64,000 nt of DNA from JASHUC01 sp963849095. Lineage in GTDB: Bacteria > Pseudomonadota > Gammaproteobacteria > Steroidobacterales > Steroidobacteraceae. Below, piece after piece: positions 41,757 to 50,910 of the stretch (position 1 is its first letter; each line of letters starts with the position of its first letter). Below the pieces are notes generated by a model. It made no database searches. It saw nothing but the letters and a program-made list of their open reading frames with translations, and was not told where the DNA came from. Where the stretch lies: NCBI GenBank assembly GCA_963849095.1, contig CAWKGA010000008.1:186001-250000 (forward strand). Direction: 5' to 3'. The position numbers and the translations under genes are program-made.

Positions 41757-42818
41757 TCAACCCTGTTCCTTCAGCCCCTCGAACCGCGACTTGTTGATGG
41801 CCTTCTTGTAGGCCTCTTTGCCCGTGATGAGCTTCTGGTCGAGCAGCTGCTGGATGGCCTTGTCCATCGTGCGCATGCCGAACTGGGCGCCGGACTGCAT
41901 GATGTTCTCGAGCTGGTCGAGCTTGCCCTGGCGGATGAGGTTCGACGCCGCCGGGGTGTTCACCAGGATCTCGAGCGCAGCGACTCGTCCCTGCCGGTCG
42001 GGGCGTTGCAGCAGCTGCTGCGAGACCACACCGCGGAGCGATGTGGAGAGCATCGTGCGCACGTGGGACTGCTTCTCCGATGGGAACACGTTGATCATGC
42101 GGTCGACCGTCTGTGCGGCACCGTTGGTATGCAGCGTCCCCATGACGAGGATGCCCATCTCCGCGGCCGTGACCGCGATGCCCATCGTCTCGAGATCGCG
42201 CAGCTCGCCCACGAGGATCACGTCGGGATCCTCGCGCAGTGCCGAGTGCAGCGCCGTCGAGAAGCTCTTCGCATGCACGCCGATCTCGCGCTGGCTCACG
42301 AGGCAGCTCTTGCGCTGGTGCACGAACTCTATGGGGTCCTCGATCGTGAGAATGTGCCCCTTCACGCGGGTGTTGATGTCGTCGATCATCGCCGCGAGCG
42401 TCGTCGACTTGCCGGAGCCGGTCTTGCCGGTGACCAGGATGAGACCCTGGCTCGCGCGGCACATCTGCCGCACCGCCTCGGGGAGATTGAGCTCATCGAG
42501 CGTCATGGCGTTCGACGGGATGGCGCGGAACACGGCGCCCACGCCGCAGAGGTGGCGCAGCACATTGACGCGGAAGCGGCCGCGCTCGCCGAACGAGTAG
42601 GCGAAGTCGGCCCCGTCCTGGGCCTCGAAGCGGTCCGTGGCGGCCTTGGGCATGATCTCGTACAGGGCATCCTTTACCATCTGGGGCTCGAGCTTCTCCG
42701 GCCGCAGCTGCTGCAGGTCGCCGTACAGGCGCAGGCGCGGCGGGTCGCCCGCGATGAAGTGCAAGTCCGATCCGCGCCGCTCGAGGATTTCGGCGAGAAA
42801 GGCGTCGATGACGGCCAT
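41757..42818 (-). CDS. PilT/PilU-family pilus retraction ATPase (second copy)
   Basis: The 353-residue hexameric-type ATPase has Walker A VTGKTGSGKSTTLAAM, the Asp box ILTIEDPIEFVH, Walker B DVILVGELRDLET and the His box GTLHTNGAAQTVDR. The N-terminal PAS-like domain begins MAVIDAFLAEILERRGSDLH. This family powers retraction of type IV pili. It follows its paralogue by 14 bp. Which of the two is the PilT-like and which the PilU-like partner is not clear; canonical pilT usually lies next to yggS-proC, which are not here. Confidence 0.88.
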   Translation of the reverse strand: MAVIDAFLAEILERRGSDLHFIAGDPPRLRLYGDLQQLRPEKLEPQMVKDALYEIMPKAATDRFEAQDGADFAYSFGERGRFRVNVLRHLCGVGAVFRAIPSNAMTLDELNLPEAVRQMCRASQGLILVTGKTGSGKSTTLAAMIDDINTRVKGHILTIEDPIEFVHQRKSCLVSQREIGVHAKSFSTALHSALREDPDVILVGELRDLETMGIAVTAAEMGILVMGTLHTNGAAQTVDRMINVFPSEKQSHVRTMLSTSLRGVVSQQLLQRPDRQGRVAALEILVNTPAASNLIRQGKLDQLENIMQSGAQFGMRTMDKAIQQLLDQKLITGKEAYKKAINKSRFEGLKEQG

Positions 42819-42832
42819 TCCGCGCTCCCCCT

Positions 42833-43942
42833 TCAGGCCGACGCCGCGGGCACGGGGCCGGCCTCGAGCTTCGGCAGCACGCTCGTGTCGGTCACGTATT
42901 TCTGGAACAGGCTCTTGTTGGTTGCGTAGGCGTACGCGTCGTCCGGGTCGATCTCGCGGGCGGTGATGGCGGCGAGGAGTGCCTGGTCGAGCAACTGCAT
43001 TCCCATGTCGCGGCTGGTCTGCACCTGGCTCGGGACCTGGTGCGTCTGATCGCTCTGGATGAGCTTGGCGATCGCCCGGGTCATCACCATGATCTCGCAG
43101 ACCGCCCTGCGCCCGTGCGCATCGGCGGTTTTCACGAGGATCTGCGTCACGACCGCGAGCAGGCTCTGCGCGAGGAAGCTCTTGGTTTGCTCGCGCTCCT
43201 CCATCGGCAGCGCATCGATGATGCGGTCGATCGTCTTGACCGCTCCCGTCGTGTGCAGCGTGCCGAGCACGAGATGGCCGGTCTCGGCGGCCGTCATCGC
43301 CATGGAGATCGTCTCCGCGTCGCGCAGCTCGCCGACCAGGATCACGTCCGGGTCCTCGCGCATGGCGGCGCGTACGCCCTCCGCGAAGCTCGGGATGTGT
43401 GTGTGCAGCTCGCGCTGGATCACCTGGCTCTGCTTGCTGCGATGGACGAACTCGATCGGATCCTCGAGGCTCACGATGTTGAGCCGGCGCGTGGAATTGA
43501 GGTGGTCGATCATCGCGGCGAGCGTGGTGGACTTGCCCGTGCCGGTCGATCCGGTCACGAGGACCATGCCCTGGTGGTAATCGCAGAGCTTCGTCACGAT
43601 CGGCGGCAGGTTGAGCTTCTCGAGGGTCGGGACCTCGGATGGAATGGTGCGGAACGTTGCACCGACGCCCGTCTCCTTGCGATAGACGTTGACGCGAAAG
43701 CGCCCCCCGTCCGTGGAGACGTACGAGAAGTCGAGGTCGTGGCCGCCGTTGAACTGCTCGTTGAGAGAGCGCGTAAGGATCTCGGCGATGTAGCCCTCGA
43801 GCTCGGAGCTCCTCAAGTCGCGGAACTTGATGGGCAGCAGGTCGCCGTGCATGCGCAGCATCGGCGGCACCCCGACGGCGAGATGCACGTCGGAGCAGCC
43901 CTGCTGCATGCCGAGCTTCAGAAACGCGTCAATGCGCGCCAC
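42833..43942 (-). CDS. PilT/PilU-family pilus retraction ATPase (first copy)
   Basis: The 369-residue paralogue starts at GTG 43942 with CGAGGA eight bases upstream. It has Walker A VTGSTGTGKSTTLAAM, Asp box VSLEDPIEFVH, Walker B DVILVGELRDAET and His box GTLHTTGAVKTIDR. It has a C-terminal extension of about 25 residues (YVTDTSVLPKLEAGPVP) typical of PilU-like members. Both ATPases look active. They lie behind the HEAT-kinase gene in the same direction, with a 135-bp gap, so phospho-control of retraction is a testable idea. Confidence 0.88.
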   Translation of the reverse strand: MARIDAFLKLGMQQGCSDVHLAVGVPPMLRMHGDLLPIKFRDLRSSELEGYIAEILTRSLNEQFNGGHDLDFSYVSTDGGRFRVNVYRKETGVGATFRTIPSEVPTLEKLNLPPIVTKLCDYHQGMVLVTGSTGTGKSTTLAAMIDHLNSTRRLNIVSLEDPIEFVHRSKQSQVIQRELHTHIPSFAEGVRAAMREDPDVILVGELRDAETISMAMTAAETGHLVLGTLHTTGAVKTIDRIIDALPMEEREQTKSFLAQSLLAVVTQILVKTADAHGRRAVCEIMVMTRAIAKLIQSDQTHQVPSQVQTSRDMGMQLLDQALLAAITAREIDPDDAYAYATNKSLFQKYVTDTSVLPKLEAGPVPAASA

Positions 43943-44077
43943 GGTGCGATCCTCGAGGTCCTTGCGGGTCGGAGGGTGGTCCCCCAGGCCGTTTTGTGCC
44001 CGTTCCGGGCCGGTAAATCAACGGGTTGGGCGCGGAAATTTGACGTAACGCACGAAAGCGGGCTTGCAGGGTGCGGG

Positions 44078-46501
44078 CTACAGGAACCGCTCGAGCGCGA
44101 CCCGCAGCTCCTCCATCGTCTGGTAGCGCTTTGACTTGTCGACGGCCATGGTCTTCACGACGAGGTCGCTCAGCTCAGGCGGCAGCGCCGGGTTGGCGTC
44201 GCGCGGCGGTCGCGCCTTGCCCTGGACGTGCTGGTACATCACGGACATGTGATCGCCACGCGAGTACGGCGGCACGCCGGTCAGCATCTCGTAGAGGATG
44301 ACGCCGACCGCGTAGATGTCGGCGCGCTCATCCACCTTCTTGCCGAGGATCTGCTCGGGAGCCATGTACTTCGGCGAGCCGATGACGTAGCCGGTCTTCG
44401 TGAGCTGCGTGTCGCCCTCGCGCTGGGCGGCGGCCACGCCGAAATCGACGATCTTGAGCAGGCTTTCCTGATTGATGAGGATGTTCGCGGGCTTCAGGTC
44501 CCGGTGCACGATGCCGACCTGGTGCGCAACCGTCATGCCCGTCGCAATGTCGCAGCCGAAGCCGAGCGCGCGCTTCAGTTCCATGGGCTTCTCGCCCACG
44601 ACCTCCCCGGAGAGCGTGTGGGAGGGGAAGTACTCCATCGAGATGGCGTAGTTGCCCTGGATGTAGAGGAAGTCGTAGATGCGGATGACGTTCTTGTGCG
44701 TGATCTTGCGGGAATAGCGCAGCTCGTGGACGAAGCGCTTCATGACCTCCTCGTCTTGGGCGACGTTCGGGTTCAGGAACTTTAAGATCAGCCGCTCATC
44801 GACCACGGTGTCCTCCATCAGCAGCACGGTCCCGAAGGCGCCGCGGCCGATCCGGTCGATGTACTTGTAGCGGCCCTCGATGATGTCGCCCGGCTTGAGC
44901 GTCGAGATGTCGAGCTTGCCCGGCTCATCCGCGTGGCGGGAGGCCTGCGCGAGCGTACCGTCCGAGATGAGGAGCGTGCGGGAGGACGCCGCCGTTTGCG
45001 CACCGCGCGCGCCGGCCGCCGCCGGCGGAATCGTACCGGAGCTCGTGGGCGGCGCAGCCGTGAGGCTGCCGGTCGAGCGGTTGTCGAGCTCGGCGAGCGC
45101 GCCTGCGGCGATTCTCGCGATCGTCTGGTCCGGCGAGCCAACCTGGGACTGCAGCTCGGCGCGCACCCGGTCGGCCAGCTTGCCGTCGGCCAGCTTGGCG
45201 AGGGCTTGCATCGTCTCGATACGGACCTCGCGCTCCGCGCGGCCGAGCAGGGGCAGCATCGAGTCCACGAGCTTCGCATCGCCCATGCGCCCGAGAGCGC
45301 GCACGACGATGGGCAGCGCCTTGGCATTGCCCTCCCGGAGCATCTCGGAGAGCCGCGGCATCGCGCGCTTGTTGCCGATCTCCGCGAGCGCATCGACCGC
45401 GCGCTCGCTCACCCACCAGTCCGTATCGTGTGTCGCCTGGATGAGGTGATCGACCGCGCGCTCGTCCTTCGTCTGGTTCAGGATCTCGATCGCGGCGCGG
45501 CGGATGTCCTCGTCCGGGTCCCGCACCAGGGCGAGCACGGCGTCGATGACCTTGGGGCCGCCGATCTTTCCGAGCGCATCGGCGGCGCGGCTGCGCACCC
45601 ACCAGTCGCTGTCCTTCAGTGCCTCGAGCAGATGCTTGACCGACTTCGCGTTGCCGACCTCGTTCAAGACCTCCACCGCGGCGCGCCGCGCGTACTCGTT
45701 CTCGTCCTTCAGCACATCGATGAGGTAGCGCACGGTATCCGGATGGTTAGCCTTGATGACGACGTCGATGGCCTTGTTCTGCACATCCATCTCGGGGTCG
45801 CGCAGCAGCGCGCAGACCCGCTCGACATCGATAGGGCCTTCCGATCGCTGCATGGCACTGAGCGCGGCGCCGCGGATGAGCTTGCTCGGGTCCTTGAGCT
45901 GCTCCTGCACGGCGGTGTTCACCTCGGGCGTGGCGAAGCGCCCGAGGATGTTGATGATGTGAACGCGGGCGATGGGGTCCTTCCCCTGCAGGCGGCCGAG
46001 CAGCTCCGGAATCGCCTCGGCATCGGCGATGTCGCCGATGACGCGGAACAGCGCCGCCTTCTCGTTGGGCTCCTGGGCGTAGGCGGCATTGACCAGCTCG
46101 CGTACGCCGAAGCGCTTCTTGTGCGCGGCGATGACCTCGAGCAGGGCGGACTTCGAGATGCCTGGGCGCGCGAGCGCCTCGAGCAGCGCATGAGGCGGAT
46201 AGCCGCGGCTGCTCGTGAGCGCCCAGGCGATGCCGGAGACGACTCGCGGGCTGCCCTCGACGAGGCCCTGCAGGAGCTGCGGCAGGGTCTTCGCATTCGC
46301 GAGCGCGGACAGCACATCGACCAGGACAAGCGTCGCGGCCTTGTCCGACTCGGGCAGCGCCGACAGGATCGGTTCGATCACGCCCGCGCCGAGCTCCTTC
46401 AGCTTCGCACCGGCCTTCTCGGCGGCGGGGTCGCCCGGAGCGGACGCGGACCTAATCTCGGCGATCAGCCGCTCGGCTCGCAGATTAGTGAACAAGCTCA
46501 T
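44078..46501 (-). CDS. HEAT-repeat Ser/Thr protein kinase
   Basis: An 807-residue soluble protein. Residues about 20-500 are HEAT-type repeats of roughly 31 residues, for example LIRGAALSAMQ, ARRAAVEVLNEVG and VRSRAADALGKIGG. A linker with AAPPTSSGTIPP follows, then an intact Hanks-type kinase (about 545-807): IGRGAFGTVLL (551 on), ILKFLNP Lys, IVHRDLKPANILI (Asp668), VDFG (Asp686) and MAPEQ. The kinase sits at the C-terminus with no membrane helix or PASTA domain, unlike most bacterial kinases. The HEAT array likely binds a partner. It precedes the two pilus ATPases and faces apbC divergently. Confidence 0.92.
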   Translation of the reverse strand: MSLFTNLRAERLIAEIRSASAPGDPAAEKAGAKLKELGAGVIEPILSALPESDKAATLVLVDVLSALANAKTLPQLLQGLVEGSPRVVSGIAWALTSSRGYPPHALLEALARPGISKSALLEVIAAHKKRFGVRELVNAAYAQEPNEKAALFRVIGDIADAEAIPELLGRLQGKDPIARVHIINILGRFATPEVNTAVQEQLKDPSKLIRGAALSAMQRSEGPIDVERVCALLRDPEMDVQNKAIDVVIKANHPDTVRYLIDVLKDENEYARRAAVEVLNEVGNAKSVKHLLEALKDSDWWVRSRAADALGKIGGPKVIDAVLALVRDPDEDIRRAAIEILNQTKDERAVDHLIQATHDTDWWVSERAVDALAEIGNKRAMPRLSEMLREGNAKALPIVVRALGRMGDAKLVDSMLPLLGRAEREVRIETMQALAKLADGKLADRVRAELQSQVGSPDQTIARIAAGALAELDNRSTGSLTAAPPTSSGTIPPAAAGARGAQTAASSRTLLISDGTLAQASRHADEPGKLDISTLKPGDIIEGRYKYIDRIGRGAFGTVLLMEDTVVDERLILKFLNPNVAQDEEVMKRFVHELRYSRKITHKNVIRIYDFLYIQGNYAISMEYFPSHTLSGEVVGEKPMELKRALGFGCDIATGMTVAHQVGIVHRDLKPANILINQESLLKIVDFGVAAAQREGDTQLTKTGYVIGSPKYMAPEQILGKKVDERADIYAVGVILYEMLTGVPPYSRGDHMSVMYQHVQGKARPPRDANPALPPELSDLVVKTMAVDKSKRYQTMEELRVALERFL

Positions 46502-46631
46502 TCAGCCTTGCTGTTGGCAGTCATCCCGGCCCATCCGCCTTGGCGCAGGTCCAGTCCGGCTCGGCGAGGAACGCGCGAGCTTTCCCGGAGCCGATATGCA
46601 AAACGACCCTCCCGCTACCGGCTAAGCACGA

Positions 46632-46640
46632 ATTATGCCA
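46632..46640 (-). promoter_or_regulatory. Extended -10 element for the HEAT-kinase gene
   Basis: The minus strand reads TGGCATAAT, an extended -10 (TGn plus CATAAT), about 130 nt before the kinase ATG. I see no good -35 box, as is common for extended -10 promoters. Confidence 0.4.
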
Positions 46641-46755
46641 CATAGCTCGGCAGCCGCTCTCGACGGGCTTCGCAACCCCGCGCGGGCCGCTCGCCCCATG
46701 CGGATGGCGCTCCAAACCACTACACTTTCGCCATCACCCCCTAGCACCGCCCCCC

Positions 46756-47850
46756 ATGTCACAGCCCTCAGACAGCGCCGTCCAGGCGGCGCTCGAACGT
46801 TACGTCGATCCCTATCTCGAGGAATCGCTCGCGGCTGCGCAAGTCGCCGTGACGGTCACCCGGGCGGGTGAGCGGCAACTCGCAACACTCCGTTACGGTT
46901 TCCCGGTTGGGGGTTACCAGGGGGAGCTCGAGGCCGCGATGCGCGAGCACTTGCGCGCGTCGGGGCTCGCAGTGGAGCTCGACGTACGGCTCGAATCGGA
47001 TATTCACGCTCACGCCGTGCAGCGGCCGCTCAAGCCGTTGCACGGCGTCAAGAACATCATCGCGGTGGCGTCGGGTAAGGGAGGCGTCGGCAAATCGACC
47101 GTCGCGGTGAATCTCGCTCTCGCCTGGGCGGCCCAGGGTGCGCGCGTAGGTCTGCTCGACGCCGACATCTACGGCCCGAGCCAGCCCCTGATGCTCGGAC
47201 TTGTGGGACAGCGCCCGGCCACGTCCGACGGCAAGCACATCGAGCCGTTGCGCAGCCACGGCGTCGCCGCCATGTCGATCGGCCTGCTGGTCGATGCCGA
47301 GCAGCCGATGGTCTGGCGGGGGCCGATGGTCACGCAAGCGCTGAGCCAGCTGCTCTCCGACACGAGCTGGGGGGAGCTCGATTATCTCGTGGTGGACATG
47401 CCGCCCGGCACGGGCGACATTCAGCTCACACTCGCGCAGCGGGTGCCGGTCTCCGGCGCGGTGATCGTGACGACCCCCCAGGACATCGCCCTCGCCGACG
47501 CGCGCAAGGGTCTCAAGATGTTCGAGAAGGTATCGGTCCCGGTCCTCGGCATCGTCGAGAACATGAGCGTGTACGTGTGCCCCAGCTGCGGGCACGCCGA
47601 GCACATTTTCGGTGCGGGCGGCGGTGAGCGCATGGCCCGGCAGTACGGCGTGAGGCTGCTCGGCGAGCTGCCGCTCGATGCGCGCATCCGCGAGGAAGCG
47701 GACAGCGGGCGGCCGACGGTCGCGGCGGCGCCGGACACCCCCCGCGCGAAGGCGTATTTCGCGATGGCCCGGCGCACGGCAGCGGCGCTCGCGCGCCGGG
47801 CGCGCGACCGCAGCAGCGTGTTCCCGCAGATCGTCGTCGAAGAGTCCTGA
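46756..47850 (+). CDS. apbC: Iron-sulfur cluster carrier protein (Mrp/ApbC)
   Basis: The 364-residue protein has an N-terminal DUF59-like domain (about 1-80) and a ParA-type ATPase with deviant Walker A VASGKGGVGKSTVAVN, LDADIYGPSQPLML, VVDMPPGTGDIQLTL and the cluster-binding pair CPSCGH. It carries and delivers 4Fe-4S clusters. ATG 46756 gives the usual start; the upstream frame to 46540 lacks conserved sequence. It is followed 21 bp later by the dCTP deaminase gene; an apbC-dcd order is common in gammaproteobacteria. Confidence 0.95.
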   Translation: MSQPSDSAVQAALERYVDPYLEESLAAAQVAVTVTRAGERQLATLRYGFPVGGYQGELEAAMREHLRASGLAVELDVRLESDIHAHAVQRPLKPLHGVKNIIAVASGKGGVGKSTVAVNLALAWAAQGARVGLLDADIYGPSQPLMLGLVGQRPATSDGKHIEPLRSHGVAAMSIGLLVDAEQPMVWRGPMVTQALSQLLSDTSWGELDYLVVDMPPGTGDIQLTLAQRVPVSGAVIVTTPQDIALADARKGLKMFEKVSVPVLGIVENMSVYVCPSCGHAEHIFGAGGGERMARQYGVRLLGELPLDARIREEADSGRPTVAAAPDTPRAKAYFAMARRTAAALARRARDRSSVFPQIVVEES

Positions 47851-47871
47851 GCGTCTGGCCGGGAAGGTACG

Positions 47872-49056
47872 ATGGTAGAGATTCGCTCGCTCTTCGAGGA
47901 GTCGCCGGCCGGGGCCACCCCCGAGGACGGTGACCTCACTGCTGACTCGGAATCGCATCGGACCGGCATCCTGCCGGTGCAGGAGCTCGTGCAGGTGGTG
48001 CACACCACTCGCGAGGTCCGTGCCCTCGAGCCGATCGGTGACGATCAGATCCAGCCGGCGAGCATCGATCTGCGGCTCGGCCCGACGGCTTACCGGGTGC
48101 GGGCGAGCTTCTTGCCCGGACTCCACGCTAGCGTGCAGGAGAAGCTCAAAGAATTCTCGATGCACGAGATGGACATCTCACGGGGCGGGGTTCTGGAGAA
48201 GGGATGCGTCTACATCATCCGGCTGCTCGAGAGTCTTCTTCTCAAGCACCGTATGTCAGCTCGCGGCAATCCCAAGAGCTCGACGGGAAGACTGGACGTT
48301 TTCACGCGTCTCATCACCGACAACGGTACTGAATTCGATCAGGTACGCGAAGGTTACAAGGGACTGCTCTACGCCGAGGTCTCCCCGCGGACCTTCTCGA
48401 TCCTCGTGCGCAAGGGATCACGACTCAATCAGCTGCGCATTCGGCGTGGGACCCCTCCGACGAGCGATATTGGGCATAAACGACTACACGAAGAATTTGG
48501 GCTGCTCGACCGGCAGCTCTCACTGGAGCAGATCAAAAACGGGGTACCCATCACTGTCGATGTCGTCGGCAGCCCGCAGTCGGGGAATATCATCGGGTAC
48601 AAGGCAAAGAACCATGCGGGACTCATTGACGTCGATCGCGTCGATCATTACGACCCGCGCGAGTTTTGGGACCCGGTGCCGGTGCCGGGTCGCCACGGAC
48701 TCGTCCTCGATCCGGCCGACTTCTACATCCTCGCCTCGCGGGAATCGGTGAGAGTGCCGCCGGCCTACGCAGCCGAGATGATCGCGTACGATACCCTGGT
48801 CGGAGAGTTTCGCGTGCATTACGCTGGGTTCTTTGATCCCGGCTTCGGCGACCCGAGCGCAGGCGGAGAGGGCGCCAAGGCGGTTCTCGAGGTGCGCTCC
48901 TACGAGGTCCCGTTCGCGATCGAGGATGGACAGGTCGTTGGGCGGCTTGCCTACGAGCGGCTGACCGAACAGCCCGAGCGGCTATACGGCTCGGGAGTGA
49001 AGTCGAACTACCAACGGCAGGGACTTAGATTGAGCAAGCACTTCAGGCCCTGGTGA
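47872..49056 (+). CDS. dcd: dCTP deaminase, long tandem form
   Basis: The 394-residue protein contains two dUTPase/Dcd-type folds. The first half has IQPASIDLRLGP, a signature of dCTP deaminase, and GLLYAEVSPRTFSILVRKGS. The second half has FYILASRESVRVPPAYAAEM, GFFDPGFGDP and AVLEVRS, another core copy. Usual Dcd is about 190 residues; the double form is best known from Alphaproteobacteria. It makes dUTP for thymidylate synthesis. The stretch 48230-48640 uses noticeably more A/T-ending codons than its neighbours, hinting at a different origin. ATG 47872 follows apbC closely. Confidence 0.85.
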   Translation: MVEIRSLFEESPAGATPEDGDLTADSESHRTGILPVQELVQVVHTTREVRALEPIGDDQIQPASIDLRLGPTAYRVRASFLPGLHASVQEKLKEFSMHEMDISRGGVLEKGCVYIIRLLESLLLKHRMSARGNPKSSTGRLDVFTRLITDNGTEFDQVREGYKGLLYAEVSPRTFSILVRKGSRLNQLRIRRGTPPTSDIGHKRLHEEFGLLDRQLSLEQIKNGVPITVDVVGSPQSGNIIGYKAKNHAGLIDVDRVDHYDPREFWDPVPVPGRHGLVLDPADFYILASRESVRVPPAYAAEMIAYDTLVGEFRVHYAGFFDPGFGDPSAGGEGAKAVLEVRSYEVPFAIEDGQVVGRLAYERLTEQPERLYGSGVKSNYQRQGLRLSKHFRPW

Positions 49057-49088
49057 AGCGGACGAGCGCCGCGACGCTTCTCCTTGCG

Positions 49089-49811
49089 TTACGGCCCTCT
49101 GTGGAGCTCGCGGATGCGCAGCTCGAATTCGACCTTGCCCTTGCGCTGGCGCTCGGCCTGCACCGGAAAGTAGCCGAGGCTCGGTGCGAGCCACAGTCGC
49201 ATGATCCGGTCCGAGCCTTGGCGATCGCTACGATAGACGATCGTGTCGAGCCGGCCGAGCGGGGTGTCGAGCGTCTCGGTGCGCTCCCGCGTGTAGCGGT
49301 ACTGCTTGGCCTCGTCCTTGTCGAAGAGCAGGAAGCTCGCAGGGCTCCCGCCCGCCGCGAGGTCGCGCTCGAGCTCGATCTGCACCGACATCGGGTCCTG
49401 CGTCCCCGTCGCGAGCGGCTGATCCACGGGCTTGCCATCCTGCGTGCCGCGCACACGCATCGCCTGCCAGTCGAACTCGAGCATGACGTTCTGCTTGGTC
49501 CTGCCGGGACCGTTGTCTTCGCCGTAGGAGAGCGGCCGCACGTGGCCGTCCGCGATCGTGAAGACGCTCCGCTCGCTGATCGGATCGGGGAATGCGAGGT
49601 GGAACAGGCCGCGCGCCCGATTGACCGAGCGGTACTCGTACGTCCCCGGCCGTATCTGAGCGAGGGTCAGCGTGGAGCTCCCGGCAGTGAGACCGTGCCA
49701 TTCCAGGGCGTAAACCGCCGTGAAGGGTTCGGGTCCACTTTCCTCAGCGAGTCCCGGCATTGCAACGCACAAGGCGAGCGAGCACCCGAGCAGGGTTGGG
49801 AGTCTCTTCAC
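49089..49811 (-). CDS. DUF3108 exported protein
   Basis: About 240 residues from GTG 49811. It opens with a signal peptide (VKRLPTLLGCSLALCVAMPG, then LAEESG), so it is probably periplasmic or outer-membrane-associated. The DUF3108 core has FTAVYALEWHGLTAGSSTLTL, ISERSVFTIADG, VRPLSYGEDNG and a C-terminal RIMRLWLAPSLGYFPVQAER. Function is unknown. An ATG at 49868 would add 19 residues before the signal. In many gammaproteobacteria this gene follows purM-purN, divergent from DUF2066; here the purines are missing and it faces DUF2066 directly. Confidence 0.82.
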   Translation of the reverse strand: MKRLPTLLGCSLALCVAMPGLAEESGPEPFTAVYALEWHGLTAGSSTLTLAQIRPGTYEYRSVNRARGLFHLAFPDPISERSVFTIADGHVRPLSYGEDNGPGRTKQNVMLEFDWQAMRVRGTQDGKPVDQPLATGTQDPMSVQIELERDLAAGGSPASFLLFDKDEAKQYRYTRERTETLDTPLGRLDTIVYRSDRQGSDRIMRLWLAPSLGYFPVQAERQRKGKVEFELRIRELHRGP

Positions 49812-49905
49812 GCGCGGCACGAGCGGCACCTCGATGGGACGCAAGAGCGTTCGGGCGAAGGCGTGCATTGCGTTGCAAGGCTCGTTCCTCCCGCGGCCCT
49901 CACCG

Positions 49906-49911
49906 TACAAT
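49906..49911 (+). promoter_or_regulatory. -10 element placing transcription start at the DUF2066 ATG
   Basis: TACAAT ends seven bases before ATG 49918, so a transcript from it would begin at or beside the start codon. No strong -35 is visible. Confidence 0.35.
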
Positions 49912-49917
49912 AGTCGC

Positions 49918-50910
49918 ATGACCGGTGCCAGTCGCATGACCCACGCCCCTTGGAGGAGAAAACGCCTGCAGCGCGCCCTCGCGGCGATTGGTGGGCTGCT
50001 CGTGCTCGCCGCGGCGGTCCCACTTGCTCTCGCCTCGCGCCCAGTACGCGTCTACGAGGTGAGCGTGCGCGGCACCGACCCGGTCGCCGCGTACCCGGAC
50101 GCGATGCGCGAGGCGCTGGTGCGTGCAACCGGGCGGCGCGACGCGGCGGCCGACCCCGCGCTCGCGGAGCTCGTGACCGACGCCGCGCGGTATGTGGTTT
50201 CCTCACACCTCGCGGGCGACGGTAGCGTCCAGGTCGTGCTCGACGGCCCTGCGATCGAGAGCCGGATCGTGGCGGCCGGCCGCAGTGTTTGGGACACCGA
50301 GCGTCCGTTCACGATCGTCGTGCTGAGCCCGCCGCCCACGGGCGCGGCCGACGACGCGGCACTGCAAAGCCTCGAGGCGCTCGCCGAGGGTCGCGGCCTT
50401 CCGGTCACGCTCGTGCCGATGGCGGTCACGGACTCCGCCGGCCAGCCGTTGACCGGCGATGCGCTGCTGACTAGCGCGCAGCGCCTGGGCGGAGATGCGG
50501 TGCTGCTCGGGCGGGCGGATCCTGCCGCGGCGGACGGCAACTGGCAGTGGACCCTCCTCACCGGGTTCTCGACTCAGAGCTGGAACGGAACGTTCGAGGA
50601 TGGCATCAACGGGGCCGCGGACGCGCTCGCGAGAGTGCAGGGGACCTCGCTGCCGCTCGCCGAGGAGCGCACGGTGATCGAAGTGAGCGGAGTCACCTCG
50701 CTCGCGGACTACGCCACCGTCGAGCGGATGCTCGCCGATCTGCCCGGGGCGCGGGGCTCCGGACTCGAGGAAGCCGACGGCGCGACGGCGACGTTCGATG
50801 TGCTCATCCGCGGCGGAGCCCCGGCGGTCGAGCGCGCGCTCGCCGACTCGAGCCATTTGCAGCGGGCGGGAACGGCGGGGACGCCGCTTGCCTACCAGTT
50901 CCATCCGTGA
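49918..50910 (+). CDS. DUF2066 exported protein
   Basis: The 330-residue protein has a basic N-terminus and a hydrophobic signal or anchor (LAAIGGLLVLAAAVPLALAS). It continues with YEVSVRGTDPVAAYPDAMRE and LVRATGRRDAAADPALAELV, the DUF2066 start. Two structural repeats follow (VIVLSPPPTG-like centre and a C-terminal VIEVSGVTSLADYATVERML). The function of DUF2066 is unknown; it is an envelope protein often linked with purM, CDP-alcohol transferases and hda. The stop overlaps the next gene (TGATG). ATG 49936 is an alternative start. Confidence 0.85.
   Translation: MTGASRMTHAPWRRKRLQRALAAIGGLLVLAAAVPLALASRPVRVYEVSVRGTDPVAAYPDAMREALVRATGRRDAAADPALAELVTDAARYVVSSHLAGDGSVQVVLDGPAIESRIVAAGRSVWDTERPFTIVVLSPPPTGAADDAALQSLEALAEGRGLPVTLVPMAVTDSAGQPLTGDALLTSAQRLGGDAVLLGRADPAAADGNWQWTLLTGFSTQSWNGTFEDGINGAADALARVQGTSLPLAEERTVIEVSGVTSLADYATVERMLADLPGARGSGLEEADGATATFDVLIRGGAPAVERALADSSHLQRAGTAGTPLAYQFHP

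Noticed and set aside
43998..44010. GCCCG-TTC-CGGGC hairpin between kinase and pilus ATPase genes as a terminator
   Set aside because: Only a 5-bp stem and no T-run on the transcribed strand; too weak to call.
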